Positions 17,245-25,396 of a DNA stretch of 37,422 nt are shown one piece after another (positions within the stretch are counted from its first letter, which is position 1; each line of letters opens with the position of its first letter). This DNA is from Burkholderiales bacterium (lineage in GTDB: Bacteria > Pseudomonadota > Gammaproteobacteria > Burkholderiales > Usitatibacteraceae): assembly GCA_025359985.1 (NCBI GenBank), contig JANYDB010000095.1, positions 1 through 37,422 on the forward strand, written 5' to 3'. A program made the translations under genes and the position numbers. Below the pieces are notes generated by a model. It saw only the letters and a program-made list of their open reading frames with translations, was not told the DNA's origin and did not search any database.

Positions 17245-18419
17245 ATCGGCCACAGCAACATTTAATCACCGCTGCCCGCCAGGCGTTTTTGCAGCATTTT
17301 GGACAGATGCCGACTACCTTGGTGCAAGCGCCGGGGCGCGTTAATTTAATGGGTGAACATACTGACTATAACGATGGCTATGTTCTGCCCTGTGCGATCA
17401 ACTTTGGCACTGTCATCGCTGCACGGCGTCGGGATGATGCGATGGTGCGGGTCGTGGCCGTCGATATGGACATGGCGTTCGATGGATTTTGGCTTGATGA
17501 GACAATTAAGCCGCTGCTTGATCAGGCCAAGCAGCAATGGGCAAATTACGTGCGCGGCATGCTGCGTGAACTGCAGTTGCTTGGTCTATCGTTTAACGGT
17601 ATGGAGTTGGCAATTACCGGGGATGTGCCGCAGGGTGCGGGCTTGTCATCGTCAGCCTCGTTGACGGTGGCGGTAGGTCAGGCAGTCAAATCGTTATTCA
17701 GTATTGACACATTAGACGCAACCCAACTGGCGCAGGCGGCACAGCGCGCTGAAAATAATTTTGTCGGCTGTCAGTGCGGCATCATGGATCAACTGGTGTC
17801 AGCGCACGGCAAGGTCGGCCACGCGGTGCTGATTGATTGCCGCAGCTTGCAAACCCGGCAGGTGCTGTTGGCTGATGATGTGTCGGTGCTGGTGGTGCAT
17901 TCACGCGTGGCGCGCGGACTCGTGGATAGCGAATACAACACTCGACGCAAACAATGCGAAGCGGCAGCCCGTTATTTCGGGGTCGCAGCCTTGCGCGATG
18001 TGAATGGCGAGCAGGTGAGTGCGGCCTCCGGGCTTGACCAGATGACCATGAGACGTTCGCGCCATGTAGTCACCGAAAATCAGCGCGCCCAGGAAGCTGC
18101 AGTCGCACTGGCGCAGGGCGATCTGCGGCGCATGGGTGAATTAATGGCGGCATCACACGCTTCCATGCGCGATGATTTTGAAATCACTCTGCCACCCATT
18201 GATGAGCTGGTGGCCATTCTTGGCTCTGCCATCGGTGAGATGGGCGGCGCGCGCATGACCGGCGGCGGCTTCGGCGGCTGCGTCGTGGCGGTGTTGCCCA
18301 CGGCAATGGTCAAGGCGGCCAGCGACGCGGTCGCCGCGCAATATCGTGCGCCTCATGGCGAGTCTGCGCTGGTTTATGTATGCGTGCCCAGCGCCGGAGC
18401 CGGATCATTAACGCTTTAA
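17241..18419 (+). CDS. galK: Galactokinase
   Basis: GalK phosphorylates alpha-D-galactose at C1 using ATP. The 392-residue protein has all GHMP-kinase landmarks: the galactokinase signature APGRVNLMGEHTDYNDGYVLP, the ATP loop GDVPQGAGLSSSASL, the NNFVGCQCGIMDQLVSAHG segment holding the catalytic Asp, and motif 3 RMTGGGFGGCVVAV. The start ATG overlaps the galT stop (ATGA), so it belongs to the same operon. Confidence 0.96.
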   Translation: MNRPQQHLITAARQAFLQHFGQMPTTLVQAPGRVNLMGEHTDYNDGYVLPCAINFGTVIAARRRDDAMVRVVAVDMDMAFDGFWLDETIKPLLDQAKQQWANYVRGMLRELQLLGLSFNGMELAITGDVPQGAGLSSSASLTVAVGQAVKSLFSIDTLDATQLAQAAQRAENNFVGCQCGIMDQLVSAHGKVGHAVLIDCRSLQTRQVLLADDVSVLVVHSRVARGLVDSEYNTRRKQCEAAARYFGVAALRDVNGEQVSAASGLDQMTMRRSRHVVTENQRAQEAAVALAQGDLRRMGELMAASHASMRDDFEITLPPIDELVAILGSAIGEMGGARMTGGGFGGCVVAVLPTAMVKAASDAVAAQYRAPHGESALVYVCVPSAGAGSLTL

Positions 18420-18424
18420 TCGTT

Positions 18425-18523
18425 ATGGCAAACCCGTTGGCAAACACGCCGACTGGCGCGGCGTTTGCGCCAAAAATGCTTGAAGATGCCCCCAAAATGG
18501 TGACTTTCAAATTTGCATATTAG
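18425..18523 (+). CDS. Possible 32-residue small ORF between galK and galM
   Basis: ATG at 18425 to TAG at 18521-18523, in the same frame as galM and touching its ATG (TAGATG). The translation is MANPLANTPTGAAFAPKMLE and onward. It fills the galK-galM gap almost exactly. No ribosome site stands out, and I recognise no family. It could be a coupling leader for galM, the remains of a longer galM N-terminus ended by an amber codon, or chance. Confidence 0.25.
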   Translation: MANPLANTPTGAAFAPKMLEDAPKMVTFKFAY

Positions 18524-19573
18524 ATGCAACCGCAACCGCAGCCACAGCCACAGCTTCAGCCGCAGCTAATCTCACTGCAACACCCGGCGGGCCTTGCGCT
18601 GGATTTAATGGATTGGGGTGCGACTTGGCTATCCTGCCGCGTGCCGCTTGCAGATCATACGCTTCGTGAAGTGATTCTGGGTTGCCCGCAGCCGCATGAT
18701 TATTCATTGCAGTCTGCATATCTCGGCGCCATGATTGGCCGTTACGCCAATCGGATTGCGCACGCCAGTATCGAGCGCCATGGCCAGATTTATCACCTGA
18801 CTAAAGAGCATCATCAGCACCATCAATTGCATGGCGGACCGGACGGCTTTCATCGGCGCTACTGGTCAGTGATTGCGCAAACCCGAACATCGGTCAGTTT
18901 TCAATTGATCTCGGCCGATCAGGATCAGGGTTTTCCGGGCCAGTTAATGGTCTCGCTAAAAGTAACGTTGTCTGGCGCGCGCCAAATTACGCTGGACATA
19001 ACCGCGACCACCACCCGCGACTGCCCGGTGTCGATTAGCCATCATGCGTATTTTAATTTAAACGCAACTCACGATGACGCACGGCAGCAACGGCTACAAA
19101 TCGCGGCCGATTATTTTTTGCCGGTTGATCACACCTTGCTGCCACAGGGCACGCTGGCGCGTGTTAACGATCTCGCTTACGCGGGTGCTTTTGATTTCCG
19201 CCAGCCAACCTTAATCGCCGAACGATGGTTAACCGATCCACAGCAGCGGCTTGCGGGCGGTTATGATCACGCCTATTTATTACACACTGACTCGCAGCAA
19301 GGTCGGCAACCCGCGGCGGTGCTGTATGCGGCTGATCAGCGATTGTGCATGAAGCTGACGGCTGATTTACCTGCCATGCAGTTGTACACCGGCCAGTTTT
19401 TGCGCGGTATTATCGGCCGCGATGGCCACCCTTATAACGCCTGTAGCGGGGTGGCACTCGAAGCGGAATTTTTGCCTGATAGCCCCAATCATCCGGAGTG
19501 GCCGCAGCCCTCGTGCTGGCTCGCCTCTGACGCTGTGTATCGCCACATTATTCAATATGATTTTGAGGTTTGA
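18524..19573 (+). CDS. galM: Aldose 1-epimerase (galactose mutarotase)
   Basis: GalM interconverts beta- and alpha-D-galactose, feeding the galactokinase after beta-galactosidase action. The 349-residue protein keeps the family sites: GRYANRIAHASI, HQLHGGPDGFHRRYW (substrate His), the catalytic His in ISHHAYFNLNA, and the catalytic Glu in VALEAEFLPDSPNHPEWP. The N-terminus is odd: MQPQPQPQPQLQPQL, built from a short CCGCA(A/G)/CCACAG repeat at 18527-18566, probably an unstructured tail. The last 22 bases overlap the convergent acyl-CoA dehydrogenase gene. It is the last gene of the galactose operon; no galE is present. Confidence 0.92.
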   Translation: MQPQPQPQPQLQPQLISLQHPAGLALDLMDWGATWLSCRVPLADHTLREVILGCPQPHDYSLQSAYLGAMIGRYANRIAHASIERHGQIYHLTKEHHQHHQLHGGPDGFHRRYWSVIAQTRTSVSFQLISADQDQGFPGQLMVSLKVTLSGARQITLDITATTTRDCPVSISHHAYFNLNATHDDARQQRLQIAADYFLPVDHTLLPQGTLARVNDLAYAGAFDFRQPTLIAERWLTDPQQRLAGGYDHAYLLHTDSQQGRQPAAVLYAADQRLCMKLTADLPAMQLYTGQFLRGIIGRDGHPYNACSGVALEAEFLPDSPNHPEWPQPSCWLASDAVYRHIIQYDFEV

Positions 19574-20745
19574 ATAGCGCCAAATTTTTTCAAATGAAAA
19601 TCCACATTTCCGAACAGCGCATCAATCATCGTCAGGCGCTTGAAGTAGTGGCCCACTATAACTTCATTGGACATGCCCATGCCGCCATGCATTTGAATGG
19701 CCTCCTGACCGATGAGACGACCAGCCTTACCCACTTGGACTTTCAGGGCAGCCAGCGCGCTTTGAATATCGGCGCTTTGGAAATTGCCGCTTTGAATGTT
19801 TGCCGTGGCGACAGCGCTTTCATCTGCCTCCAGCAAACGAATCGTCGCCAAATAGAGCAATGAGCGAGTTTGCTCGGCTTCCATAAACATATCGACCAGG
19901 CGATGTTGCAGCACCTGAAATTGGCCAATCGGCTGGCCGAACTGAACCCGCGTCTGGCAGTGCGCAATCGTTTGTTCAATTAAGGCATCCATAATGCCCA
20001 CGGCCTCAGCGCTGACGGCGGCCAAGCCGAGATCAATCGATGCTTCTAAAATGGGCAAGCCCTCATCAATCTCGCCGATTACCGCGCTCGAATTGACGGT
20101 CACCTGGTTAAATCTGATGTCGGCTCCATCGCTGCCGTCCAGCAGCGGATAAGCGCTGCGGGTAATGCCGGCAGCGTCAGCAGGCACGAGAAACAGAGTT
20201 ATGCCTTGGCGAGCCTGCACCGGCCCGGATGTGCGCGCCGACACAATCAATTGCGGCGCTTGTTGACCGTTGAGCACCACACATTTTTTGCCATTGATGA
20301 CCCAGCCAGATGAGGTTCTTTCAGCCTTTGTCTCGGTCATAGCTAAGTTATAACGCGCAGCCATTTCGGCGTGCGCCACGGCCAGCGTCGTTTCGCCGTT
20401 GATCAACTCGGTAATGCGCGTCCGACGATAAATCGAGGTATCACCGCGACGCAATATTTCGCCGCCGATCACGATGCTCGTCAGATAAGGCGCTGTGACC
20501 AGGCTGCGACCAAAGGTTTGCATCAGCAGCATCGTCTCAATCACGCCGCAACCCAGGCCACCATCGGCTTCGCTGAACGGCAATCCCAACCATCCCAGTG
20601 CGGCGAATTTTTTCCATATTGCCATGCGACTGGCTTCAGGTTCAGCCTGGCGCTGCAGGTGCCGCTGATAAGCATGCTGCTCACGCATGAAGCGTTGCGC
20701 ACTCTCGTTGAACAATTGCTGCTCGTGGGTAAAATCAAAATCCAT
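19552..20745 (-). CDS. Acyl-CoA dehydrogenase, PimD-like (small) subunit
   Basis: A 397-residue member of the acyl-CoA dehydrogenase superfamily. MDFDFTHEQQLFNESAQRFM, LGWLGLPFSEADGGLGCGVIETMLLMQTFGRSLVTAPYL and LAVAHAEMAARYNLAMTETKAER match the small-subunit type (PimD of pimeloyl-CoA dehydrogenase) better than ordinary fatty acyl-CoA dehydrogenases. The C-terminus has IQMHGGMGMSNEVIVGHYFKRLTMIDALFG and lacks the usual EGT/GGT FAD-side motif, as expected for a subunit needing a partner. The likely partner is the PimC-like gene at 29403. Only 16 bases separate its ATG from a strong hairpin on the upstream side, and no good ribosome site is visible. Confidence 0.85.
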   Translation of the reverse strand: MDFDFTHEQQLFNESAQRFMREQHAYQRHLQRQAEPEASRMAIWKKFAALGWLGLPFSEADGGLGCGVIETMLLMQTFGRSLVTAPYLTSIVIGGEILRRGDTSIYRRTRITELINGETTLAVAHAEMAARYNLAMTETKAERTSSGWVINGKKCVVLNGQQAPQLIVSARTSGPVQARQGITLFLVPADAAGITRSAYPLLDGSDGADIRFNQVTVNSSAVIGEIDEGLPILEASIDLGLAAVSAEAVGIMDALIEQTIAHCQTRVQFGQPIGQFQVLQHRLVDMFMEAEQTRSLLYLATIRLLEADESAVATANIQSGNFQSADIQSALAALKVQVGKAGRLIGQEAIQMHGGMGMSNEVIVGHYFKRLTMIDALFGNVDFHLKKFGAIQTSKSY

Positions 20746-20761
20746 GAATAAAATCTTAAAG

Positions 20762-20797
20762 AAAAACCGCGCCGGATAATCACCTGACGCGGTTTTT
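20762..20797. terminator. Bidirectional hairpin terminator downstream of the TonB receptor gene
   Basis: AAAAACCGCG (20762-20771) pairs perfectly with CGCGGTTTTT (20788-20797) around a 16-base loop, giving U-rich tails in both directions. It is 56 bases past the receptor's stop on the minus strand and immediately upstream of the acyl-CoA dehydrogenase start. Confidence 0.85.
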
Positions 20798-20852
20798 GTT
20801 TATGGCGAGTCGTATTGAATGGCGATGATGCCGCCCGACTCTGGTTGCGAGG

Positions 20853-23285
20853 CTAAAACTTGTATTCCATCGCGACGCCAAATGTGCGAGGGTCAAGGAA
20901 GCGTGCATTGCGATAGCTGCCCAACAGGGCGTCTTCAATGACGATGCGGGTGATGTTGTCCTTGTTTGCCAGGTTTTTAACGTAAGCCTTGAACTGCAGG
21001 TTTGTGCGAGGGCTGATAAATCGCGCCTGCAGGTTGGTTACGCTCCATGCCGCGATTTTATCGGTCGGTGTATTGAACTCGCGTGCGAAGTAGGTATTCT
21101 GCCAAACATGATCAATGCGTGCCACCGTTGTCCAGCCGGTACTAAACAATGCCATCGTGTATTGCGCGCCCAATTTATATTTCTTGTCTGGCGAATAGGG
21201 CAGCTCTTTACCATTCAGGTTAACCGGCACCTGCGGTGTTTTTACGATCAAGCTTTGCGCCGGATTAGCCGCGTCCACGGTCAGGAAATCACCAATTCTT
21301 GTATTGAGCAACGATAGATTGGCATCAAATAGCCAGGGCTTGGTCGGTGCCCAGACAATTTCCGCTTCAACACCTTTGGTCTTGGCATTCGCATTGCTGG
21401 TCAGTGTTGTACCGTTAATCCGCTGTCCCAACTGCATCCCTTTATAGTCGTTGTAGAAACCTGTGAAGTTGGCCTGCAGGGTGCCATTGAGCAGCATATT
21501 TTTCCAGCCGATTTCATAGGCTGTTACCTCTTCCGGTTTGAACGTAGGGTTGACGGTATTGCCAATATTGAAGCCGCCTCCTTTGTAGCCTGTGGCAACT
21601 GAGCCGTACATTAGCGATGCCGGATTGATGGCATAGTCAACAGTAATCCGACCGGTGCTCTTCGAGTTGCTGCTGGCCGCATTACTTTCGGGGCCGGGCG
21701 CCGAAAGCACTATATTGCGCGAAATCGAGGTTCGGTCTTCGCTGGTGTGGCGAGCGCCGACAGCTAATCGCAATTGATCGCTCAATTTGAAATTGGCTTC
21801 GCCAAAAAGCGCCCTTGTTTGCAGCGTGCCACGGCCTTTGGTATTGATAAACCATGATTCAGCGGGGCGACCCAATGCGCGCTGGAATAATTCAATGGCG
21901 GGATGCCATGCTTCAAAACCCACTCTGCCACTGGAGGCCAGATAATAGGCGCCCGCCGTGAAATTGAACATCCCCTTAAATCGTGAGGTGGCGCGTAATT
22001 CATGAGAGTACGTCCAGCTTGATGCGGTAAAGCTGTCGCTGCTGAGCAACTGGTCAGTCGTGACGGTGGTATCACGATTCTTGTTATAGGTAATCGGGCG
22101 CGTGAAGCGGAACGGCAAAGCCGCGTTATCCCAATCGGTATTTTGTTCAGTGCTCGAGGTGGAATAGCCGCCCACATAGCTCACCAGAAAATTGTCGAAG
22201 TCATGGGTGTAGTCAAGCGTGGCGTAGCTCTGGTCAAGACTAAATGTGGGGTCGGTATCTGCTGCCACTTCACGTACATTGCTGGGATTCTGTGCGCCCG
22301 CGTAGATGTTGCCGCCGACTGGAAACGGCGTGAATGCTCTCGACAGTGTTTGCAGCACGGTGGTGGTCGCATCCGGGGAATCAAAGCCCAGTTCGTTGGG
22401 GCTGCAACCCAGCACGGCATCGGCTTTGCATAGCCGTTTGGTTTCACGTGTACGGCTGCTATTTTCGTTGTACATACCCAACACAAAATTGAGCTCGCCG
22501 CTGTCGCCAACCAGAAGTCGGGTCGAGCTGCGGAAAGAGTTTTGATCACGGCCATCAATCTTTGAACCGGTGAATAAATTTTTGGTGAAGCCATCGCGTT
22601 TGTAGATGTAGCCTGCAAAACGCTGTGAAAGATTTTCCGTAACCGGCAAATTAATCACACCACTGACACGCTTTTCGGCGAAATTGCCGACTTCAAGTGC
22701 GACTTCACCACCCATTTTATTAGTCGGCTTTTTGGTGGTGACGCTGACTGCGCCGCCGGTCGTGTTGCGACCAAACAAAGTTCCCTGCGGGCCGCGCAAA
22801 ATTTCGATTCGTTCAATATCGAAAAACTGATCCTGTGGTACTGGTGCAACCGAAGCACCGTTCAGGAATACTCCGACGCCTGCATCGCCACCGAGCGAGC
22901 CGTTACCGATGCCGCGAATGGTGAAGGTATCACTACCGACCAAAATCGCGCTGGGCACGGAAAACTGCAAGTCTGCTGCGTTTTCGATATTGGCTCGTTT
23001 CAGACTTTCGCCGGTAAACGCGCTGATAGCCACTGGAACGGTCTGTAATTCTTCTGAATATTTGCGCGCGGTAACAACAATCAATTCAATCGGCGTCGAT
23101 TGTAAAGGTGCTTCGTTTGATTTTGCTGCCACACCTGTTTTGATTGTATCTGAGGTGCTTGGCCTGCCACTTTCAGAGGTGGTTTGCGCCATCACGGTTG
23201 CCGGCAGGAGAAGCGCGGTAAACAGCGCCGTTGAAAGCTGTGTGCGCTGCGGGGGACGCATTGCCAGTTGCTGTTTTGTAGCCAT
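20853..23285 (-). CDS. TonB-dependent outer-membrane receptor
   Basis: A receptor of about 810 residues for energised uptake of a large or scarce substrate. The signal peptide (STALFTALLLPATVMA) is followed by a TonB-box-like IELIVVTARKYSEELQTVPVAISAF, the plug domain with FTIRGIGNG, GVFLNGASVAP and RIEILRGPQGTLFGRNTTGGAVSVTTKKP, then the 22-strand barrel ending RNARFLDPRTFGVAMEYKF with a terminal Phe. The barrel has the NPASLMYGSVATGYKGGGFNIGN type found in catabolic receptors of Sphingomonas-like and related bacteria. The ATG at 23285 follows a GAGGAG ribosome site, so it was preferred over 23303. Its promoter lies between operators C and D, which suggests substrate-induced expression. Confidence 0.92.
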   Translation of the reverse strand: MATKQQLAMRPPQRTQLSTALFTALLLPATVMAQTTSESGRPSTSDTIKTGVAAKSNEAPLQSTPIELIVVTARKYSEELQTVPVAISAFTGESLKRANIENAADLQFSVPSAILVGSDTFTIRGIGNGSLGGDAGVGVFLNGASVAPVPQDQFFDIERIEILRGPQGTLFGRNTTGGAVSVTTKKPTNKMGGEVALEVGNFAEKRVSGVINLPVTENLSQRFAGYIYKRDGFTKNLFTGSKIDGRDQNSFRSSTRLLVGDSGELNFVLGMYNENSSRTRETKRLCKADAVLGCSPNELGFDSPDATTTVLQTLSRAFTPFPVGGNIYAGAQNPSNVREVAADTDPTFSLDQSYATLDYTHDFDNFLVSYVGGYSTSSTEQNTDWDNAALPFRFTRPITYNKNRDTTVTTDQLLSSDSFTASSWTYSHELRATSRFKGMFNFTAGAYYLASSGRVGFEAWHPAIELFQRALGRPAESWFINTKGRGTLQTRALFGEANFKLSDQLRLAVGARHTSEDRTSISRNIVLSAPGPESNAASSNSKSTGRITVDYAINPASLMYGSVATGYKGGGFNIGNTVNPTFKPEEVTAYEIGWKNMLLNGTLQANFTGFYNDYKGMQLGQRINGTTLTSNANAKTKGVEAEIVWAPTKPWLFDANLSLLNTRIGDFLTVDAANPAQSLIVKTPQVPVNLNGKELPYSPDKKYKLGAQYTMALFSTGWTTVARIDHVWQNTYFAREFNTPTDKIAAWSVTNLQARFISPRTNLQFKAYVKNLANKDNITRIVIEDALLGSYRNARFLDPRTFGVAMEYKF

Positions 23286-23523
23286 GTATTTCTCCTCATT
23301 CATTGAGCGTTGCCAGCCACTGTTCTAGTGACGGTGAGCAGGCAGTGCATTTTGCGGTTGTTAGGGCGGCTTAGGCCGTTTTTTAAACTGGATTACTGCT
23401 TTGATCAACTTGCTGTGATTAACGGCTTACGGCGAGGTTTGAGGCGATTAAAAATATGCTGATACGGCTATTAGCCTGGGTTGTGCCTAAGCCAAATTGC
23501 TGATCAGGCACTTTTGAATCCTC

Positions 23524-23545
23524 TTATAGTAATAATCGTCAATAA
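23524..23545 (+). promoter_or_regulatory. Island operator motif, copy D (over receptor transcription start)
   Basis: It reads TTAT-N9-CGTCAATAA. It begins two bases downstream of the receptor promoter's -10 box (minus-strand sense) and should cover the transcription start near 23541. It is a direct repeat of copy C, 56 bases away. Confidence 0.65.
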
Positions 23546-23547
23546 CA

Positions 23548-23576
23548 ATCTTAAAGTGCAGCAAATGACGTGTCAA
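23548..23576 (-). promoter_or_regulatory. Sigma70-like promoter of the TonB receptor gene
   Basis: On the minus strand TTGACA (23576-23571) and TAAGAT (23553-23548) are separated by 17 bases. The pair sits exactly between operator copies C and D. Confidence 0.65.
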
Positions 23577-23579
23577 GCG

Positions 23580-23601
23580 TTATTATAAATTACGTCAATA
23601 A
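23580..23601 (+). promoter_or_regulatory. Island operator motif, copy C (upstream of receptor promoter)
   Basis: It reads TTAT-N9-CGTCAATAA and ends three bases before the receptor promoter's -35 box. It is nearly identical to copy E, in front of the galactose operon (19 of 22 positions). Confidence 0.65.
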
Positions 23602-23643
23602 AGCGTTGTGCGCAACCAACAAATCATAAAGCCGTGAAAATAA

Positions 23644-25170
23644 TTATCTTGTCTTCGACTGTGTGGCCTGTGGTGTCTGTGCAATATCTACAGCCGGTAT
23701 GAGCTCAGCACGGACTGAATGGCTGGCTTGCATAGCTTCAATGGGGGATTCAGCCCGCTGCCTGGCGCGATCGGATTGATAAAGGGTATTTAGCATTTCT
23801 AGGTAAAAAGGCATGACGTCACCACCAAATACCTGAGTCATAACCACCCCGGAAATTCGCCGATCCGGGTCTACCCAGAAATAGGTTGAAGCTGCACCTC
23901 CCCAAAAATAACCATTGGCAGGTACCGCTGCAGGGGCTTTTGCAGGGTTTAAAAAACGTGCAAAGCCCAGCCCGAAGCCGAGCCCCTGTGCAGCCAGATT
24001 GGGTGTTGCAAGCGCCATGGCATCAAGTTGATTGCGGGTCATTTCCGCGACGGTGCCGGGCGATACGATACGCGTTCCTTCCAGCGCACCGTCCTGCAGC
24101 AGCATTTGCAAAAATCGCTGGTAATCGCTGGCGGTTGAGATCAGCCCTGCGCCGCCAAAGTCGATAATCCTCGGCTTGGAAAAAACGCTTGTCTTCGGGT
24201 CTTCAATTTGTGCAACTGTTCCGCGACCTAAAGTATCAATCCGCGTTGAACGCAGCACATTACCGTTGCCCGATTCGGCGGATTTAGCGGCGTAGGCGGC
24301 GGTTAAGCGCGTAATTTTTTCCGGCGGCACTTCAAAGAAGGTGTCCTGCATTTTTAGCGGCGTAAAAATACGCGTGGACATAAATTCGCGAAAGCGTTGT
24401 CCTGATGCTTTTTCAACCACAGCAGCCAGCACATCGGTAGCGTTACCATAGCTAAAAAGCTCACCTGGCTGATACAGCAGCGGGATCGTCGCAATGCGCC
24501 GCGTGAACTCACTGATATTGGTAACTGGCGCTGATTTATCGGCGGGCATCACAAAAGCGCCGCCGCCGTTATCGATGCCGCGCAGTACATACAGGCGGTT
24601 CACTGCACCAGGTGCTGGCGACATATAGGTCAGGCCTGCAGTGTGACGCATGAGATCACGAACCGTTATCGGGCGCTTGAGCATTTTTGTTTTAAGCGTT
24701 TCGGGCGTCTCACCACTATCAAATACCGACGCGGATGAAAACTCGGGTAGATATTTTGCGACGGGGTCGTTCAGCTTTAGTTTCAGCTCGTCCACCAGGA
24801 TCATGGCCGCTAAACTGGTGAGCGGTTTGGTCATGGAATAAATGCGAAACAGATCATCTCCAGCCAGACTGCGATTGCGCGCAACATCGGCAAGCCCGCG
24901 AGTTTCATTCAATAATGGTTTGCCATCACAGTAAATCTGGGTGGTAATGCCAGGCGCAAAACCGCGCGCCACTACTTCCGTATTCAGGGTTTGTATACGC
25001 TGCAATTGTTCGGACGAAATTCCACAGCGCGTTGGTAATGACGCGGTCTGCGCATTCAATGTGGCCGGTGCATGCGCGCACCCGCCTACTGTCAGCGCGG
25101 CGATGATAGTGACGAAAATGTTGGTGGTAAGAGTGGCGGTAGCCGAGCTGATCCTGAAGGGTATTTGCAT
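23644..25170 (-). CDS. Serine hydrolase of the class-C beta-lactamase fold (EstB-like esterase), lipoprotein-like
   Basis: A 508-residue exported hydrolase. The N-terminus (TTNIFVTIIAALTVGGCAHAP) is a signal with a possible lipobox ending VGGC, so it may be anchored to a membrane. The catalytic SxxK is in IYSMTKPLTSLAAM, and the YxN motif is Tyr-Gly-Asn in LFSYGNATDVL. The third motif is near YFWGGAASTYFWVDPDRRISGVVMTQ, where the HxG/KTG box is WGG, typical of EstB-type esterases rather than antibiotic-hydrolysing lactamases. It lies beside the TonB receptor and divergent from the acyl-CoA ligase, so it probably cleaves ester bonds in the island's substrate (inference). Confidence 0.85.
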   Translation of the reverse strand: MQIPFRISSATATLTTNIFVTIIAALTVGGCAHAPATLNAQTASLPTRCGISSEQLQRIQTLNTEVVARGFAPGITTQIYCDGKPLLNETRGLADVARNRSLAGDDLFRIYSMTKPLTSLAAMILVDELKLKLNDPVAKYLPEFSSASVFDSGETPETLKTKMLKRPITVRDLMRHTAGLTYMSPAPGAVNRLYVLRGIDNGGGAFVMPADKSAPVTNISEFTRRIATIPLLYQPGELFSYGNATDVLAAVVEKASGQRFREFMSTRIFTPLKMQDTFFEVPPEKITRLTAAYAAKSAESGNGNVLRSTRIDTLGRGTVAQIEDPKTSVFSKPRIIDFGGAGLISTASDYQRFLQMLLQDGALEGTRIVSPGTVAEMTRNQLDAMALATPNLAAQGLGFGLGFARFLNPAKAPAAVPANGYFWGGAASTYFWVDPDRRISGVVMTQVFGGDVMPFYLEMLNTLYQSDRARQRAESPIEAMQASHSVRAELIPAVDIAQTPQATQSKTR

Positions 25171-25295
25171 AAGACCTCAAAAATGGACGAAAGGATTTAA
25201 TATTGCGCACCTCGCCGCCGCTATCATTGCTTGTAGACAGGCCCGCTATATAAATTTTTATGACTACAGAAACCATTAAAACAAGTAACAATTAC

Positions 25296-25324
25296 TGGAC
25301 GTTAAATGTTATCTATTGTATAAA
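25296..25324 (+). promoter_or_regulatory. Candidate promoter of the acyl-CoA ligase gene
   Basis: TGGACG (25296-25301) and TATAAA (25319-25324) with a 17-base spacer. The -10 box lies inside operator copy F and the start site would be near 25331. The -35 box matches consensus at only four of six positions. Confidence 0.45.
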
Positions 25325-25334
25325 TAGTCAATAA
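25313..25334 (+). promoter_or_regulatory. Island operator motif, copy F (esterase/acyl-CoA ligase divergent region)
   Basis: It reads CTAT-N9-AGTCAATAA and fits the six-copy consensus with exact spacing. The left arm CTATTG mirrors CAATAA on the right, making this copy the most palindromic. It overlaps a -10-like TATAAA. Confidence 0.6.
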
Positions 25335-25396
25335 TGCTACGACAAGCCCTGTTGTGTGTCAAAGGAATAGTTGAAAAGCTGCCGGTAACTACGACA

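Larger units (their letters stand above)
23286..23643 (-). other. Regulatory region upstream of the TonB receptor
   Basis: No gene seen. Apart from the operators C and D and the promoter listed separately, this leaves about 260 bases of leader before the receptor start codon, long enough for post-transcriptional control. I found no recognisable riboswitch. Confidence 0.5.

Noticed and set aside
17709-17717. TATTGACA in galK and in pyrD (about 33730), similar to the island motif
   Set aside because: Both are inside conserved coding sequence and lack the second arm at the right distance.
23644-25170. Antibiotic-resistance beta-lactamase
   Set aside because: It has the class-C SxxK and YxN boxes but WGG instead of KTG and lies in a catabolic cluster, so an EstB-like esterase is more likely.
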